A DNA stretch of 64,000 nt from Nemorincola sp044225795 (GTDB taxonomy: Bacteria; Bacteroidota; Bacteroidia; Chitinophagales; Chitinophagaceae): NCBI GenBank assembly GCA_044225795.1, contig JBGAIF010000001.1, positions 558,001-622,000 on the forward strand, in the 5' to 3' direction. This document shows positions 43,434 through 53,667 of this stretch, piece by piece (positions within the stretch are counted from its first letter, which is position 1; each line of letters begins with the position of its first letter). The position numbers were made by a program, and so were the translations under genes. The notes under the pieces were generated by a model. The model made no database searches, was not told the DNA's origin, and saw only the letters and a list, made by a program, of their open reading frames with translations.

Positions 43434-45860
43434 ATGTCGGGGGAAGCAAATAAAAAGACCACTATATACCTGCCCCTGGAAGGGGTGGAGAGTGAACACT
43501 GCGCCCTGATAGCCGACAAGGCCCTCAACGGACTGGCGGATGTGTCCGCACATCACGTAGAGCTGAATAACCACCGGGCAGTGATAGAAACAACAGATGC
43601 AGCAGCGGCAGTGACCGAAGCGGTAGTGGCCATTCGTAGTCATGGCTATAACATAACAACAGTAAAGAAGAATTACCCGGTACTGGGAATGAGTTGCGCA
43701 TCCTGCGCGGCGAGCAGCGAAAGCACTTTAAAATATTTGCCGGGGATAGTATCTGCATCGGTAAATTATGCCAACGCACATGCACAGGTAGAGTTTGTTC
43801 CGGGCATTGCTGATGCGCAAAAAATGAAAGCTGCATTGCAGGCCGTCGGTTACGACCTTGCCATTGACGAATCTGAAGATGCCCGGGAAGATATTGAGCT
43901 AAGGCTTGTGCAGCAGACGAACAAACTAAGGCAGAAAACATGGATAGCAGTTGCCCTGTCTGTTCCGCTCATGGTGGTGAGTATGCTCTTTATGAATATG
44001 CCCTTTGCCAACTACATCATGTGGGCACTGGCTACCCCTGTACTGGTCTTTTGCGGCCGACAATTCTTTACAGGCGCCTGGAAACAGGCACGGCATGGCA
44101 GCGGCAATATGGATACTCTTGTAGCCCTGAGCACAGGAGTGGCCTACGTTTTCAGTGTATTCAATACATTATTTCCGGAGTACTGGCACAAAAGGGGCCT
44201 CCATGCCCATGTTTATTTCGAAGCATCTGCCGTGGTGATCGCCTTCATACTGCTGGGAAAACTGCTTGAAGACCGGGCCAAAGGAAATACGTCATCCGCC
44301 ATAAAAAAACTTATGGGACTGGCCCCAAACAGCGCTACCGTCATCAGGAATGACATCCCCGCAGAACTATCTATAAAAGATATATTACCCGGAGACACTT
44401 TGTTGGTGAAGCCGGGGGAACGCATTGCAGTTGACGGGGTTGTATCATCAGGCCATTCTTATGTTGATGAGAGTATGATATCGGGAGAGCCTATACCCGT
44501 GGAAAAAAATGAAGGTGCCAAGGTGTTTGCAGGCACCATCAACCAGAAAGGGAGCCTGCAATTCATAGCAGAGAAAACCGGGGGCAACACACTGCTGGCA
44601 CAGATCATCAGGACCGTGCAGGATGCCCAGGGCAGCAAAGCGCCCGTGCAGCACCTTGCCGACAAAATAGCGGCAGTATTTGTTCCTGTTGTCGTGGGCA
44701 TTGCCCTCTTATCCTTCATTACCTGGTGGCTCGTGGGGGGCGATAATGGTTTCACTCATGGCCTGATGGCTATGGTGACAGTATTGGTCATTGCCTGCCC
44801 TTGTGCACTGGGGCTTGCTACACCCACCGCTATAATGGTGGGCATAGGTAAAAGTGCGGAGGCCGGCATCCTGATCAAAGACGCTGAAAGCCTGGAGCTG
44901 GCGAAGAAGGTAAATGCAGTGGTCCTGGATAAAACCGGAACGATCACAGAAGGCAAACCCTCGGTAACAGATATTGCCTGGCTAAACAATGATGACAGCA
45001 AAGCGCATGTGCTGATCGCTATGGAGCAAATGTCGGAACACCCGTTGGCTGAGGCGATCGTCAAACATTTCACTTCAACAAAGCGGGCCATCATATCCGG
45101 GTTTGAGAGCATCCCTGGCTCAGGTGTAAAAGCTGTGGCGGAGGGTGAGACCTATTTTGCCGGCAGCATGAAGATTCCGGAGATAGCATCGGCAAAAAAA
45201 GACCCGATAATAGAAAAGCTGTCTGCCCGATGGCTACAGGAAGCAAAAACGGTAGTTTATTTTGCTGATGAAGAAAAGATATTGGCTGCAGTGGGTATTG
45301 CTGATACAATAAAACCATCATCTGTTACGGCAATAATAGCGCTGGCAGAGATGAATATTGATGTGTACATGCTGACAGGCGATAATGAACAAACGGCAGC
45401 CGCCATAGCTTCACAGGCGGGGATCGCTCACTACAAGGCAGGTATGCAACCGGCAGAAAAGGCAGCATTCATTAAAAAACTACAGGCAGATGGAAAGACT
45501 GTGGCAATGGCCGGTGATGGTGTTAATGACAGTACAGCATTGGCACAAGCCGATGTGAGCATAGCGATGGGCAGAGGTAGTGATATTGCCATGGAGGTGG
45601 CCCGCATGACGATCATCTCTTCCGACCTGTCACGCATACCGGAAGCTATCCGGCTATCTGCCATGACATCTTCAACCATCAGGCAAAACCTCTTCTGGGC
45701 ATTTATCTACAATGTGATCGGCATACCAGTTGCTGCGGGTATATTTTACCCTGTCAATGGTTTCCTCCTCAGTCCCATGATAGCCGGTGCAGCCATGGCC
45801 ATGAGCTCTGTGAGCGTGGTAAGTAACAGCCTCCGGCTGAAATTTAAGAAGATCAACTAA
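43434..45860 (+). CDS. copA: Copper-exporting P-type ATPase CopA
   Basis: An ~808-aa P1B-1 ATPase. A first HMA-like domain (residues ~8-85) lacks CxxC and has only SEHC; a second HMA domain has GMSCASCA. Then come MISGEP, the membrane motif IACPCALGLATP, the phosphorylation site VLDKTGTITEG, SEHPLAEA and AGDGVNDSTALA. It pumps Cu(I) out of the cytoplasm. It follows the HMA-AraC regulator by 74 nt and precedes a small HMA chaperone. ATG 43434 is preferred over TTG 43422. Confidence 0.96.
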   Translation: MSGEANKKTTIYLPLEGVESEHCALIADKALNGLADVSAHHVELNNHRAVIETTDAAAAVTEAVVAIRSHGYNITTVKKNYPVLGMSCASCAASSESTLKYLPGIVSASVNYANAHAQVEFVPGIADAQKMKAALQAVGYDLAIDESEDAREDIELRLVQQTNKLRQKTWIAVALSVPLMVVSMLFMNMPFANYIMWALATPVLVFCGRQFFTGAWKQARHGSGNMDTLVALSTGVAYVFSVFNTLFPEYWHKRGLHAHVYFEASAVVIAFILLGKLLEDRAKGNTSSAIKKLMGLAPNSATVIRNDIPAELSIKDILPGDTLLVKPGERIAVDGVVSSGHSYVDESMISGEPIPVEKNEGAKVFAGTINQKGSLQFIAEKTGGNTLLAQIIRTVQDAQGSKAPVQHLADKIAAVFVPVVVGIALLSFITWWLVGGDNGFTHGLMAMVTVLVIACPCALGLATPTAIMVGIGKSAEAGILIKDAESLELAKKVNAVVLDKTGTITEGKPSVTDIAWLNNDDSKAHVLIAMEQMSEHPLAEAIVKHFTSTKRAIISGFESIPGSGVKAVAEGETYFAGSMKIPEIASAKKDPIIEKLSARWLQEAKTVVYFADEEKILAAVGIADTIKPSSVTAIIALAEMNIDVYMLTGDNEQTAAAIASQAGIAHYKAGMQPAEKAAFIKKLQADGKTVAMAGDGVNDSTALAQADVSIAMGRGSDIAMEVARMTIISSDLSRIPEAIRLSAMTSSTIRQNLFWAFIYNVIGIPVAAGIFYPVNGFLLSPMIAGAAMAMSSVSVVSNSLRLKFKKIN

Positions 45861-45878
45861 GCATCAACAATACGAACA

Positions 45879-46076
45879 ATGAAATTCAAGACGAATATAA
45901 AATGCGGCACATGCGAGGCAAAAGTGGCCCCATTCCTGGATAAAGTGGCCGGACAAGGAAACTGGGCTGTAGATCTGCAGTCACCTGAAAGAATACTGAC
46001 GCTGCCCGATAACATTCCGGCCTCCGACGTTATTACAGCGCTTAAAGAAGCCGGCTACATTGCCGAGCAACTTTGA
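45879..46076 (+). CDS. CopZ-like copper chaperone
   Basis: A 65-aa single HMA domain with KCGTCEAKV and a compact ferredoxin-like length. It lies 18 nt after copA and probably hands Cu(I) to CopA in the cytoplasm. Confidence 0.9.
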   Translation: MKFKTNIKCGTCEAKVAPFLDKVAGQGNWAVDLQSPERILTLPDNIPASDVITALKEAGYIAEQL

Positions 46077-46116
46077 TTCGGATTGTTTATTTTTATGCCG
46101 GAAAGACTAAACAAAA

Positions 46117-46986
46117 TTGGAAACATATCCTATAAAGGCAGTAGAACAGTTGACCGGGGTAAAGGCTCATACGCTGCGCATCTGGGAGAAGAGGTATCAG
46201 TCACTGATTCCCCACCGTACTGACACCAATATCCGGTATTACGACAACGAGCAGTTACGTAAGCTGCTGAATGTATCAACACTGCTGCAACACGGGTATA
46301 AAATATCGTCGCTCATGAGCATGAGCGACGATAAAATGAACGGGTTGATCCTTTCCCTGTCCTCAGAACAGAAAACAGACGACCTTGCCGATGTACATAT
46401 CAATAAGCTGGTGAGCGCTATGCTGGCCTTCGATGAGGCGTCATTTGACAAGACCTGCTCCAATGTCATCATTCGTTACGGGCTGTATGAGGCTATGGTG
46501 CGGGTTATCTACCCCTTCTTGCGGAAAACAGGCGTGTTGTGGAGCACCCGTAACGTGGCACCTGCACAAGAGCACTTTGCAAGTAATATCATCAAGCGAA
46601 AGATACAATCCGCAATAGACGGGATCAAGGTTCCGGTAGGCGCGGAAAAAAAGTTTGTTCTCTTCCTGCCGCCCGGCGAGTTGCATGAAACCGGTTTACT
46701 GCTTTCTGATTATCTCATCAGGAATTCCGGCGCATGTTCTATTTACCTGGGACAGGATGTACCCTACGAAAGCCTGAAAATGTCGCTTGAGCTGAATAAG
46801 GTCTCCCACCTTTTGACATTCGTACCGGCAAACAACAGGATGCATGAGCACCTGGAACAGATATCTGCCATAGCAGCTAAGAATGGTAAACCATTGGCAC
46901 TTGTTGTAACAGACGCTTTGATAAAGGAGAAATACAAACACATAGCATTTCTCGCATCACCGGAAGATCTTTTAAAATATCTGTAG
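46117..46986 (+). CDS. MerR-family regulator with B12-binding-like domain
   Basis: A 289-aa protein: MerR HTH (YPIKAVEQLTGVKAHTLRIWEKRY) at residues ~4-70, a helical segment with AQEHFASNIIKRKI, and a Rossmann-type B12-binding-like domain (LPPGELHETGLLLSDYL, IYLGQDVP). CarH/LitR proteins of this layout sense light through cobalamin. The usual cobalamin-ligand motif is not obvious, so B12 binding is uncertain. The start is TTG 46117. Confidence 0.88.
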   Translation: METYPIKAVEQLTGVKAHTLRIWEKRYQSLIPHRTDTNIRYYDNEQLRKLLNVSTLLQHGYKISSLMSMSDDKMNGLILSLSSEQKTDDLADVHINKLVSAMLAFDEASFDKTCSNVIIRYGLYEAMVRVIYPFLRKTGVLWSTRNVAPAQEHFASNIIKRKIQSAIDGIKVPVGAEKKFVLFLPPGELHETGLLLSDYLIRNSGACSIYLGQDVPYESLKMSLELNKVSHLLTFVPANNRMHEHLEQISAIAAKNGKPLALVVTDALIKEKYKHIAFLASPEDLLKYL

Positions 46987-46989
46987 TGG

Positions 46990-47697
46990 TCAACCGGTGA
47001 TCAATGAATAGGAATGGACTTTGATGTCGATCATCACAGGTTTGGTCAACACTTTTCCCTTGCCTGCTTGAGGTGTGACGATTCGGGCCGACGGATATAT
47101 GATGCCGTTACTTACTGCATGCCCGGTTACTTTGTTGGCCACCTTCGCGTATTTACTGATAATATTCACTGAATAATCATGCTGCAAGAGACGTCCATCC
47201 GTATCAAAATGAAAGAGTTGCACCCGGCAATGTGTTGGGAGTGACCCGTGAAATGTTGCCTGCAACAGACCCGGCCTAACTTCAGACCACGATATCTCAT
47301 CACTCATCAGCAACCGTGGCAAAGTAAAATAATTCCAGAAGGCGTAATTGGCAAAATAGGCCATGTCCAGGTCATCCCAATAAAAAAGGCGCCTGCCGAA
47401 CGGGAAATATTTGCGTGGGTTTTCTCTTTGTGCCAGAATTTCGCCTGTTGCAGTCTCCAGCCGCACAATATTTCCATCCAGTATTCCGGATACAGCCGGA
47501 TCATTCCCTATCGGGGTAAGCTTAGAAACAGGCCGGGCAACATCCATAAAGATCTTTGCACGATCAAAGAACGGCCGCCTTTTCAACGTAAATGCAAACC
47601 CGGATACGCTCACCTCAGCGTCAATGAACCTGGCTCCGTTCCACGTCTCTGCCCCACCATAAAACTCAAGCGCTTTTGCAGCTATTCCTGGTAACAT
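46990..47697 (-). CDS. Hypothetical protein, ~235 aa
   Basis: I do not recognise the family with certainty. The protein starts MLPGIAAKALEFYGGAETWNG and is rich in beta strands, similar in feel to LolA-like or outer-membrane lipoprotein carrier proteins that bind lipid, but it has no signal peptide. ATG 47697 lies 1 nt after the stop of the upstream membrane-protein gene; TTG 47718 would overlap it. It converges on the MerR gene with 3 nt between. Confidence 0.75.
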   Translation of the reverse strand: MLPGIAAKALEFYGGAETWNGARFIDAEVSVSGFAFTLKRRPFFDRAKIFMDVARPVSKLTPIGNDPAVSGILDGNIVRLETATGEILAQRENPRKYFPFGRRLFYWDDLDMAYFANYAFWNYFTLPRLLMSDEISWSEVRPGLLQATFHGSLPTHCRVQLFHFDTDGRLLQHDYSVNIISKYAKVANKVTGHAVSNGIIYPSARIVTPQAGKGKVLTKPVMIDIKVHSYSLITG

Positions 47698-47698
47698 G

Positions 47699-48082
47699 TT
47701 ACGATAATTTCTTAACAATATATGCTGCCACTGCGGTCTCCAATGCGCTGAGCGGCACGGTTATCGGCAAAACACCAAATGGAAGTACGCCGAGATTTCC
47801 GATCACAACCCACATCATTACAAAACCGGAAAACCACGAAAGCATAATGGTCTGTAATAGTGAGCATTTTTTCGTCAGCAAGAAGATCAACACCGCGAAC
47901 AACAGTGACCAAACACCCCAAATGCCGCCATTGAGCGGTTTCTCCGGAAACTCAAGCCCCATATGCTTATAATGATCGATCCAAAATGTATGTAACAGGA
48001 ATTGGTTCCGGACAAATTCTGAGATACTGATCCACACCGCTGCCAACAGCACAGGTATGATCGTTTGTTTCACTACGCTCAT
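47699..48082 (-). CDS. Small integral membrane protein
   Basis: A 127-aa protein with four hydrophobic segments and the loop HYKHMGLEFPEKPLNGGIWG. No function can be assigned. It is coupled to the downstream gene at 46990. Confidence 0.78.
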   Translation of the reverse strand: MSVVKQTIIPVLLAAVWISISEFVRNQFLLHTFWIDHYKHMGLEFPEKPLNGGIWGVWSLLFAVLIFLLTKKCSLLQTIMLSWFSGFVMMWVVIGNLGVLPFGVLPITVPLSALETAVAAYIVKKLS

Positions 48083-48194
48083 TCTTTTTGAAACAAAATA
48101 GCAGGTTTTTCAGATTACTTTCATGATCCTCGTCACTCCGGGGGCTATCTGATCATATTTCGTTGAACAGATGCGATAAAAGGAATGACTACCT

Positions 48195-48887
48195 TTGGTC
48201 ATACTCGTGCGCAACAAAAGATTATACGCTGACCCCGGTTTCTGGCTGCTGATAGCGGTCAATATCTACCTGACCTGGCGTTATTACCAGCAGCCGGAGA
48301 TATTTACAACCCTTATATGGCTGTACTGGAGCCAGAGCGTACTCCTCGGTTTGTTCAACTTCGCAGATATGATCACGACAAAAGCTTCCATAAGCCTTCC
48401 TGAGAATGCGACATACTTTGAAGGTAACATCTCAGGAGAAAGCAGCAGTACTGACGGAGTGCGTAATAAAACATTCCCTTCTGGTATCGTGGCAAATTTC
48501 TTCCTGTTTCATTATGGTTTCTTTCACCTTGTTTATTTTATTTTCCTTTTCGGAATGAAAAAGACCGGCCCAATAGACTGGGCTCTCTTTAAATATTTCT
48601 TTGCGGCATTCTTCATAGGCCAGGTGATCACATTCATTCAGCATAAGATAGCACAAAGGAAGAACGGGTCGAACATTGGGAAAATGTTCTTTCTGCCGTA
48701 TCTGCGTATCATACCTATGCACCTGACAATACTGATACCGGCATTCATGAACATATCGGACCTTGGCATATTCCTGGTACTGAAAGCCATAGCTGACGTA
48801 TTGATGTACGCAGTCACCAAGCCGGCCTATAACGGAAAAGAAACCGACCAGGCTATGCTGGCATCGCAGCAGATCACCAACGTGTAA
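48195..48887 (+). CDS. DUF6498-like membrane protein
   Basis: A ~230-aa protein with five or six membrane helices and the phrase IWLYWSQSVLLGLFNF that resembles the DUF6498 family. Function unknown. TTG 48195 follows AAAAGGA at good spacing; GTG 48207 is an alternative start. Confidence 0.75.
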   Translation: MVILVRNKRLYADPGFWLLIAVNIYLTWRYYQQPEIFTTLIWLYWSQSVLLGLFNFADMITTKASISLPENATYFEGNISGESSSTDGVRNKTFPSGIVANFFLFHYGFFHLVYFIFLFGMKKTGPIDWALFKYFFAAFFIGQVITFIQHKIAQRKNGSNIGKMFFLPYLRIIPMHLTILIPAFMNISDLGIFLVLKAIADVLMYAVTKPAYNGKETDQAMLASQQITNV

Positions 48888-48904
48888 AGCTTTATTTTTG
48901 CGTC

Positions 48905-49255
48905 ATGATCACATTATACGGCATTAAGAACTGCGATACGATGCAGAAAGTATTCAAGTGGCTCGACGCAAAGAAGATCGAATATACCTTTCACGACTAT
49001 AAAGTGTCCGGTATAGATAAAGCAACGATAGAGACCTGGCTGAAACATCTTCCTGTCAATAAGCTTGTCAATACCCAAAGTACTACATATCGCGGACTGA
49101 CAGATGCTGAAAAAGCAAGTATCAGTAATAAAACAAAAGCTATTTCCATTATGATCAGGAACACATCGGTGATCAAACGGCCCGTTTGGGACTTTGGCAA
49201 TGATACATTCTTCCTCGGCTGGAATGAAGACGCTATCAGCAAACTTCTGCCTTAG
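48905..49255 (+). CDS. ArsC/Spx family reductase (YffB-like)
   Basis: A 116-aa thioredoxin-fold protein of the ArsC family: LYGIKNCDTMQKVFKWLD with a single active Cys, LVNTQSTTYRGL and IKRPVWDFG. This is the YffB/Spx-like branch, probably a glutathione- or thiol-dependent reductase rather than a true arsenate reductase. Confidence 0.92.
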   Translation: MITLYGIKNCDTMQKVFKWLDAKKIEYTFHDYKVSGIDKATIETWLKHLPVNKLVNTQSTTYRGLTDAEKASISNKTKAISIMIRNTSVIKRPVWDFGNDTFFLGWNEDAISKLLP

Positions 49256-49320
49256 GGGAATTATGACCATGGTCAGTTATTATTGGCCGGGACGCCCTGA
49301 TATTTGCAGTTTCGTAAGTT

Positions 49321-50547
49321 ATGTTTACACGATACTGGAAAAAACTAAGCCATAAGGAGCAGGATAGGCGGATCACCGGCGCGCTGAAAAACAATATTGA
49401 CTACAGTAATGTCGTATCGCTCGGTTTGCCCGCATCAAAACTTGACCCTATTGTTTTCTCGGAGCATGCTGCCTTTCTGAAAGATGCACCGCTGATGCGG
49501 GCCTATGTGCAAAATCCGAACCATATTGGGTGCCACACCTACGGCGATTCTGAGCCGTTCTTCAAAGGAACCCAGGAATTGGAGCAAGAAGTAATAGAGT
49601 TGCTCAGTGTTGACCTGTTCAAAGCAGAACCCGGCAGTTGTGATGGCTATATAGCAACAGGGGGAACTGAGGCCAACATACAGGCTGCGTGGATATACCG
49701 CAATTATTTTATCAAAGTGTGTGGCGCCATACATAGCGAAATAGCTATCCTTTGCTCTGCAGACACACATTATTCCGTTGTAAAAGCTGCAAACCTGCTC
49801 AACATTTCGCTATACCATGTTCCTGTTGATGACCAAAGCCGTGAGATAATTGCCGGTGAACTCGACAATATTATCGTTAAGGCAAAAAGCGACGGCATCC
49901 GGCATTTTATCGTTTATGCTAATATGGCAACCACCATGTTCGGCAGCGTAGACGACCCAGATGCCTATGCCGCGGCATTGAAACACCATGATGTTCTTTA
50001 TAAGATACATATAGATGGTGCTTTCGGCGGATTCATCTACCCGGTCAGCCACTTTGATAATCATGTGAACTTCAGCAATCCTCATGTTTCCTCTGTTACA
50101 CTGGATGCGCATAAGATGTTGCAGGCCCCCTATGGCACCGGCGTGTTCATTGCAAGAAAGGGCCTGATGCCTTATGTATGCACAACCGAGGCCAGTTATG
50201 TGAGCGGTATGGACATGACACTAAGTGGAAGCCGCGGCGGAGTGAATGCAATAGCCGTATGGATGATATTGTTCACTTATGGGCCTTTTGGCTGGCTCGA
50301 AAAGATAAACAAGCTGTTGTACCGGACAGGTTGGCTCTGCAAGAAACTCACAGAGCTGGGAATCGACTTTTACCGGCACCATAGAATGAATATCGTAACG
50401 ATAAGAGCGAAACATGTCTCGCCTGAAATAGCCGGGCGCTTCGGACTGGTACCGGACAATCATGACGGAGAACCGGGATGGTATAAAATAGTGGTGATGG
50501 ACCATGTGGAAATAGAACACCTGGAGGATTTTGTGAGCGCGCTGTAA
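49321..50547 (+). CDS. PLP-dependent group II decarboxylase family protein
   Basis: A 408-aa aminotransferase-fold enzyme of the histidine/aspartate/glutamate decarboxylase group. Seen are the start of the PLP site TGGTEANIQAAW, IHIDGAFGGF (Asp that contacts the pyridine N) and the PLP lysine in TLDAHKMLQAPYGTG. The substrate cannot be told from the sequence. Confidence 0.9.
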   Translation: MFTRYWKKLSHKEQDRRITGALKNNIDYSNVVSLGLPASKLDPIVFSEHAAFLKDAPLMRAYVQNPNHIGCHTYGDSEPFFKGTQELEQEVIELLSVDLFKAEPGSCDGYIATGGTEANIQAAWIYRNYFIKVCGAIHSEIAILCSADTHYSVVKAANLLNISLYHVPVDDQSREIIAGELDNIIVKAKSDGIRHFIVYANMATTMFGSVDDPDAYAAALKHHDVLYKIHIDGAFGGFIYPVSHFDNHVNFSNPHVSSVTLDAHKMLQAPYGTGVFIARKGLMPYVCTTEASYVSGMDMTLSGSRGGVNAIAVWMILFTYGPFGWLEKINKLLYRTGWLCKKLTELGIDFYRHHRMNIVTIRAKHVSPEIAGRFGLVPDNHDGEPGWYKIVVMDHVEIEHLEDFVSAL

Positions 50548-50570
50548 AATTTATCATCTTTGCAGGCATC

Positions 50571-51224
50571 ATGTACACTACACTGCATGCCGTTAAGCGA
50601 TTCTCGCTTGCCTTGGTGCTGCTATCCACAGCACAGTTCGCCCGTGCAGGGCAGCTTTGGGTGTTGAAAAAAGATAAGGACGGCATCCGGGTATATACTG
50701 CGCGCAATGAGAACTCTGCATTCCATTCAGTAAAGGCAGAATGTACTGTTGATGCCACAATACCACAAATAGTAGCACTGCTTTGTGATGTGGACCATCA
50801 TAAGGACTGGGTATATGGCATCAGATCTGCCAGGCTATTGCAAAAGCCTGACCCTTCGGCATTCATTTATTATTCGGAGGTAAATGTTCCCTGGCCGTGC
50901 AGCAATCGTGATTTTATAGCCACCACAAAAATGTACCAGCCATCGCCCGGTATATTATACATAGACTCACATGTAGAGCCCGACCTGCTCCCGGAGGAGG
51001 CAGGTATTGTCCGGGTGAGAAGATCAACAGCTCATTGGTCACTAACAGCGCAAGGCAGTAAGGTAATGGTGGAATACATTGTTGACTTCGACCCGGGAGG
51101 AAATGTGCCTGCATGGGCCGTTAATCTTTTTGTGACCGACGGGCCCTATAAAACATTCGCGAACCTGAAGCAAGAAGCGGCTAAAAGCACCTACAAGGAT
51201 GCACACTTTGACTTTATCCGTTAG
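50571..51224 (+). CDS. START-domain protein
   Basis: A 217-aa protein with a signal peptide (to about ARAG) and a START-like lipid-binding domain: WVLKKDKDGIRVYTAR, DVDHHKDWVYGIRSARLL, NVPWPCSNRDFI and VDFDPGGNVPAW. It probably binds a lipid in the periplasm or at the surface. It starts 23 nt after the decarboxylase gene. Confidence 0.88.
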   Translation: MYTTLHAVKRFSLALVLLSTAQFARAGQLWVLKKDKDGIRVYTARNENSAFHSVKAECTVDATIPQIVALLCDVDHHKDWVYGIRSARLLQKPDPSAFIYYSEVNVPWPCSNRDFIATTKMYQPSPGILYIDSHVEPDLLPEEAGIVRVRRSTAHWSLTAQGSKVMVEYIVDFDPGGNVPAWAVNLFVTDGPYKTFANLKQEAAKSTYKDAHFDFIR

Positions 51225-51313
51225 GGTGATTTTACAGCCCGTCCGAATGTAATTCTGATTTATTCTTTAGTTTTATCGCCGGGACCGGAAAAAGCCCTGT
51301 AAAACCAGTTGAC

Positions 51314-52735
51314 ATGCTGTTCAATTCATTAGCATTCTTACTGTTCTTTCCCATTGTTACCCTGCTTTATTTCCTGCTGCCACACAGATTCAGGTGGCTG
51401 CACTTGTTGCTGGCCAGTTGTGTTTTCTACATGGCCTTCATACCCATCTATATACTCATCCTTTTCTTTACCATAGTTATAGACTACATAGCCGGTATTG
51501 TCATTGAGAATGCTGAAGGGAGCAAAAGAAAGCTGTTCCTGGTCATCAGTCTTATCTCCAATATCGGCATCCTTGCCGTATTTAAATATTACAGCTTCTT
51601 CGTCGGCAACATCAACAGCCTGCTTGGTGCAGAAAGCTCACTCCCACTGCTACAGATAGCGCTGCCTATTGGTTTGTCTTTCCACACCTTCCAGGCTATG
51701 AGTTACACCATAGAAGTGTATAGGGGACACCATAAGGCAGAACGCCATTTCGGCATCTACGCTTTATATGTGATGTTCTACCCGCAACTGGTTGCCGGGC
51801 CGATAGAACGGCCTCAGAATCTTCTGTTCCAGTTTCACCAACGAAAGCAATTTGATTATGACAGCGTGGTGAACGGACTGAAGCTGATGATATGGGGTTT
51901 CTTTAAAAAAGTGGTCATTGCCGACAGGCTGGCCATCATTACCGACCCAATATTCAGGAACCCGCACCACCACACTCCGGCAGAGATCCTCGCTGCAGCC
52001 TTCTTCTTCTCTTTCCAGATATTCTGTGATTTTTCGGGCTATTCTGATATCGCCATTGGTGCCGCCCGCGTGATGGGATTCCGGCTCATGAAGAACTTCG
52101 ACAGGCCTTACAGTTCAAAAAGTATTGCAGAATTCTGGCAGCGCTGGCATATTTCATTATCTACCTGGTTTAGAGATTATCTCTATATCTCGCTGGGTGG
52201 CAACCGTGTGTCTGTTCCCCGTTGGTGTGTCAATATCATGGTCGTATTCCTCGTCAGCGGCTTCTGGCATGGCGCCAACTGGACATTTATTGCATGGGGC
52301 GCGCTGCACGGGTTTTATTTCCTGTTTGCTGCAGCCACTAAAAAACTGAGAGAACAAATAAGCACCGGCACAGGCCTGGCTAAAATAACATGGCTCTATA
52401 ACGGCAGCCGCACTATCATCACCTTCTGCCTCGTTATGATCGCGTGGATATTCTTTCGCGCCAATACAGTAGGTGATGCTTTGTATATGATCGGGCAACT
52501 GCCTGCTGCCATCGGCGATCTTGCAAGCAGCGACAACTATACCGGATGGGGAATGGCATTTGTCGTAATTGCGGTAATGGAGGCCGTACATTTCCTGCAA
52601 CGTAAGAACAATGTATTATCGCTCATCAATGGCCGACCGGCATATATAAGATGGGCGGTGTATTACATGGTGATACTTGCTATTATTTTTCTCGGTGTAT
52701 TTGATAACCGTCAATTTATCTATTTCCAGTTCTGA
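51314..52735 (+). CDS. MBOAT-family O-acyltransferase (AlgI-like)
   Basis: A 473-aa multi-pass enzyme with about eleven helices and the motifs FNSLAFLLFFPIV, QLVAGPIERPQ, AEFWQRWHISLSTWFRDYLYI and SGFWHGANWTFIAWGALHG (catalytic His). It transfers acyl groups to a surface polysaccharide or similar. Its stop overlaps the ATG of the SGNH-like gene by 1 nt. Confidence 0.94.
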   Translation: MLFNSLAFLLFFPIVTLLYFLLPHRFRWLHLLLASCVFYMAFIPIYILILFFTIVIDYIAGIVIENAEGSKRKLFLVISLISNIGILAVFKYYSFFVGNINSLLGAESSLPLLQIALPIGLSFHTFQAMSYTIEVYRGHHKAERHFGIYALYVMFYPQLVAGPIERPQNLLFQFHQRKQFDYDSVVNGLKLMIWGFFKKVVIADRLAIITDPIFRNPHHHTPAEILAAAFFFSFQIFCDFSGYSDIAIGAARVMGFRLMKNFDRPYSSKSIAEFWQRWHISLSTWFRDYLYISLGGNRVSVPRWCVNIMVVFLVSGFWHGANWTFIAWGALHGFYFLFAAATKKLREQISTGTGLAKITWLYNGSRTIITFCLVMIAWIFFRANTVGDALYMIGQLPAAIGDLASSDNYTGWGMAFVVIAVMEAVHFLQRKNNVLSLINGRPAYIRWAVYYMVILAIIFLGVFDNRQFIYFQF

Positions 52736-53667
52736 TGAGAAAATTTGTCACGCGTTTGTTGTTCTTCCTTTTGCCACTGGCACTGCTGCTGGGCGGGCTG
52801 GAGTGGAAGCTGGGAACGCTGACCAACACCTATGCCCAGAAACGTACAGACCTAGAGCGTCAGCTCAGCGATATACAGATCCTTGTCCTTGGACCATCTA
52901 ACGCCCTGCATGGCATAGATCCTGTCTATTTCTCTCACAAAGGATATAACCTCGCTAATGCCAGCCAGACCATCTTTTATGATAAGGCACTCACATTGCG
53001 TTATCTCGACCGTATGCCCGCCTTGCGGCTGGTGATCGTACCGGTCACGTACAACTCCATGTACACACAACTCATAGATTCCCGAGAGAGCTTCCGGTGT
53101 TTCTTCTACAGTAAGTACTGGGGCATTGAGGAACCGGGATTACCGCGGCTGGATATCAGGCGCTACTCAAAGATAGCACTGTACACCCCGCAGACCACGC
53201 TCGACTTTCTTACATCTGGATTCCGTGTTGACCTGCTGAAAGGATTATCGAACAACGGCTACCTGCAATACGACACCGTTGACTGCCTGAAGAACATCTC
53301 TTATATGCTGGGCGCCAAAAGGGCAGAGTTGTACCGCCGCATGATGAAGCAGGAGCACTATGAAGAAAATGTCGCGCTGCTCACCGATCTCGCATCGTCA
53401 TTACGCAAGAGAAATATACAGGTCTGCTTCATTACTACGCCCGTTTATCTGACGTTCGCTAAATATTGCGAAACATCTGTGTTACAGGCCAATCTTGACG
53501 CGCTGAGAGACATCTGCCGTTTTCACGGATGTGGCTACCGCAATTATTTCAACGATCAGAGGTTTGGCATCACTGATTTTTATGACAACGACCACCTGAA
53601 CAATACCGGTGCCGCCAAATTCAGTAAGATACTCAACGAAGAGATCGTGAACAGGGTCAATTTTTAG
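52735..53667 (+). CDS. SGNH-hydrolase-like partner of the MBOAT enzyme
   Basis: A 310-aa protein with an N-terminal membrane anchor and a periplasmic SGNH/AlgX-like domain: ILVLGPSNALHGIDP with a Ser, and a C-terminal DFYDNDHLNNTGA giving the Asp-His pair. It probably completes acyl transfer to the polymer started by the MBOAT protein, as AlgJ/AlgX do with AlgI. Confidence 0.85.
   Translation: MRKFVTRLLFFLLPLALLLGGLEWKLGTLTNTYAQKRTDLERQLSDIQILVLGPSNALHGIDPVYFSHKGYNLANASQTIFYDKALTLRYLDRMPALRLVIVPVTYNSMYTQLIDSRESFRCFFYSKYWGIEEPGLPRLDIRRYSKIALYTPQTTLDFLTSGFRVDLLKGLSNNGYLQYDTVDCLKNISYMLGAKRAELYRRMMKQEHYEENVALLTDLASSLRKRNIQVCFITTPVYLTFAKYCETSVLQANLDALRDICRFHGCGYRNYFNDQRFGITDFYDNDHLNNTGAAKFSKILNEEIVNRVNF

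Noticed and set aside
43525..43941. A 138-aa minus-strand frame within copA
   Set aside because: It is antisense to a firmly identified P-type ATPase and has biased composition.
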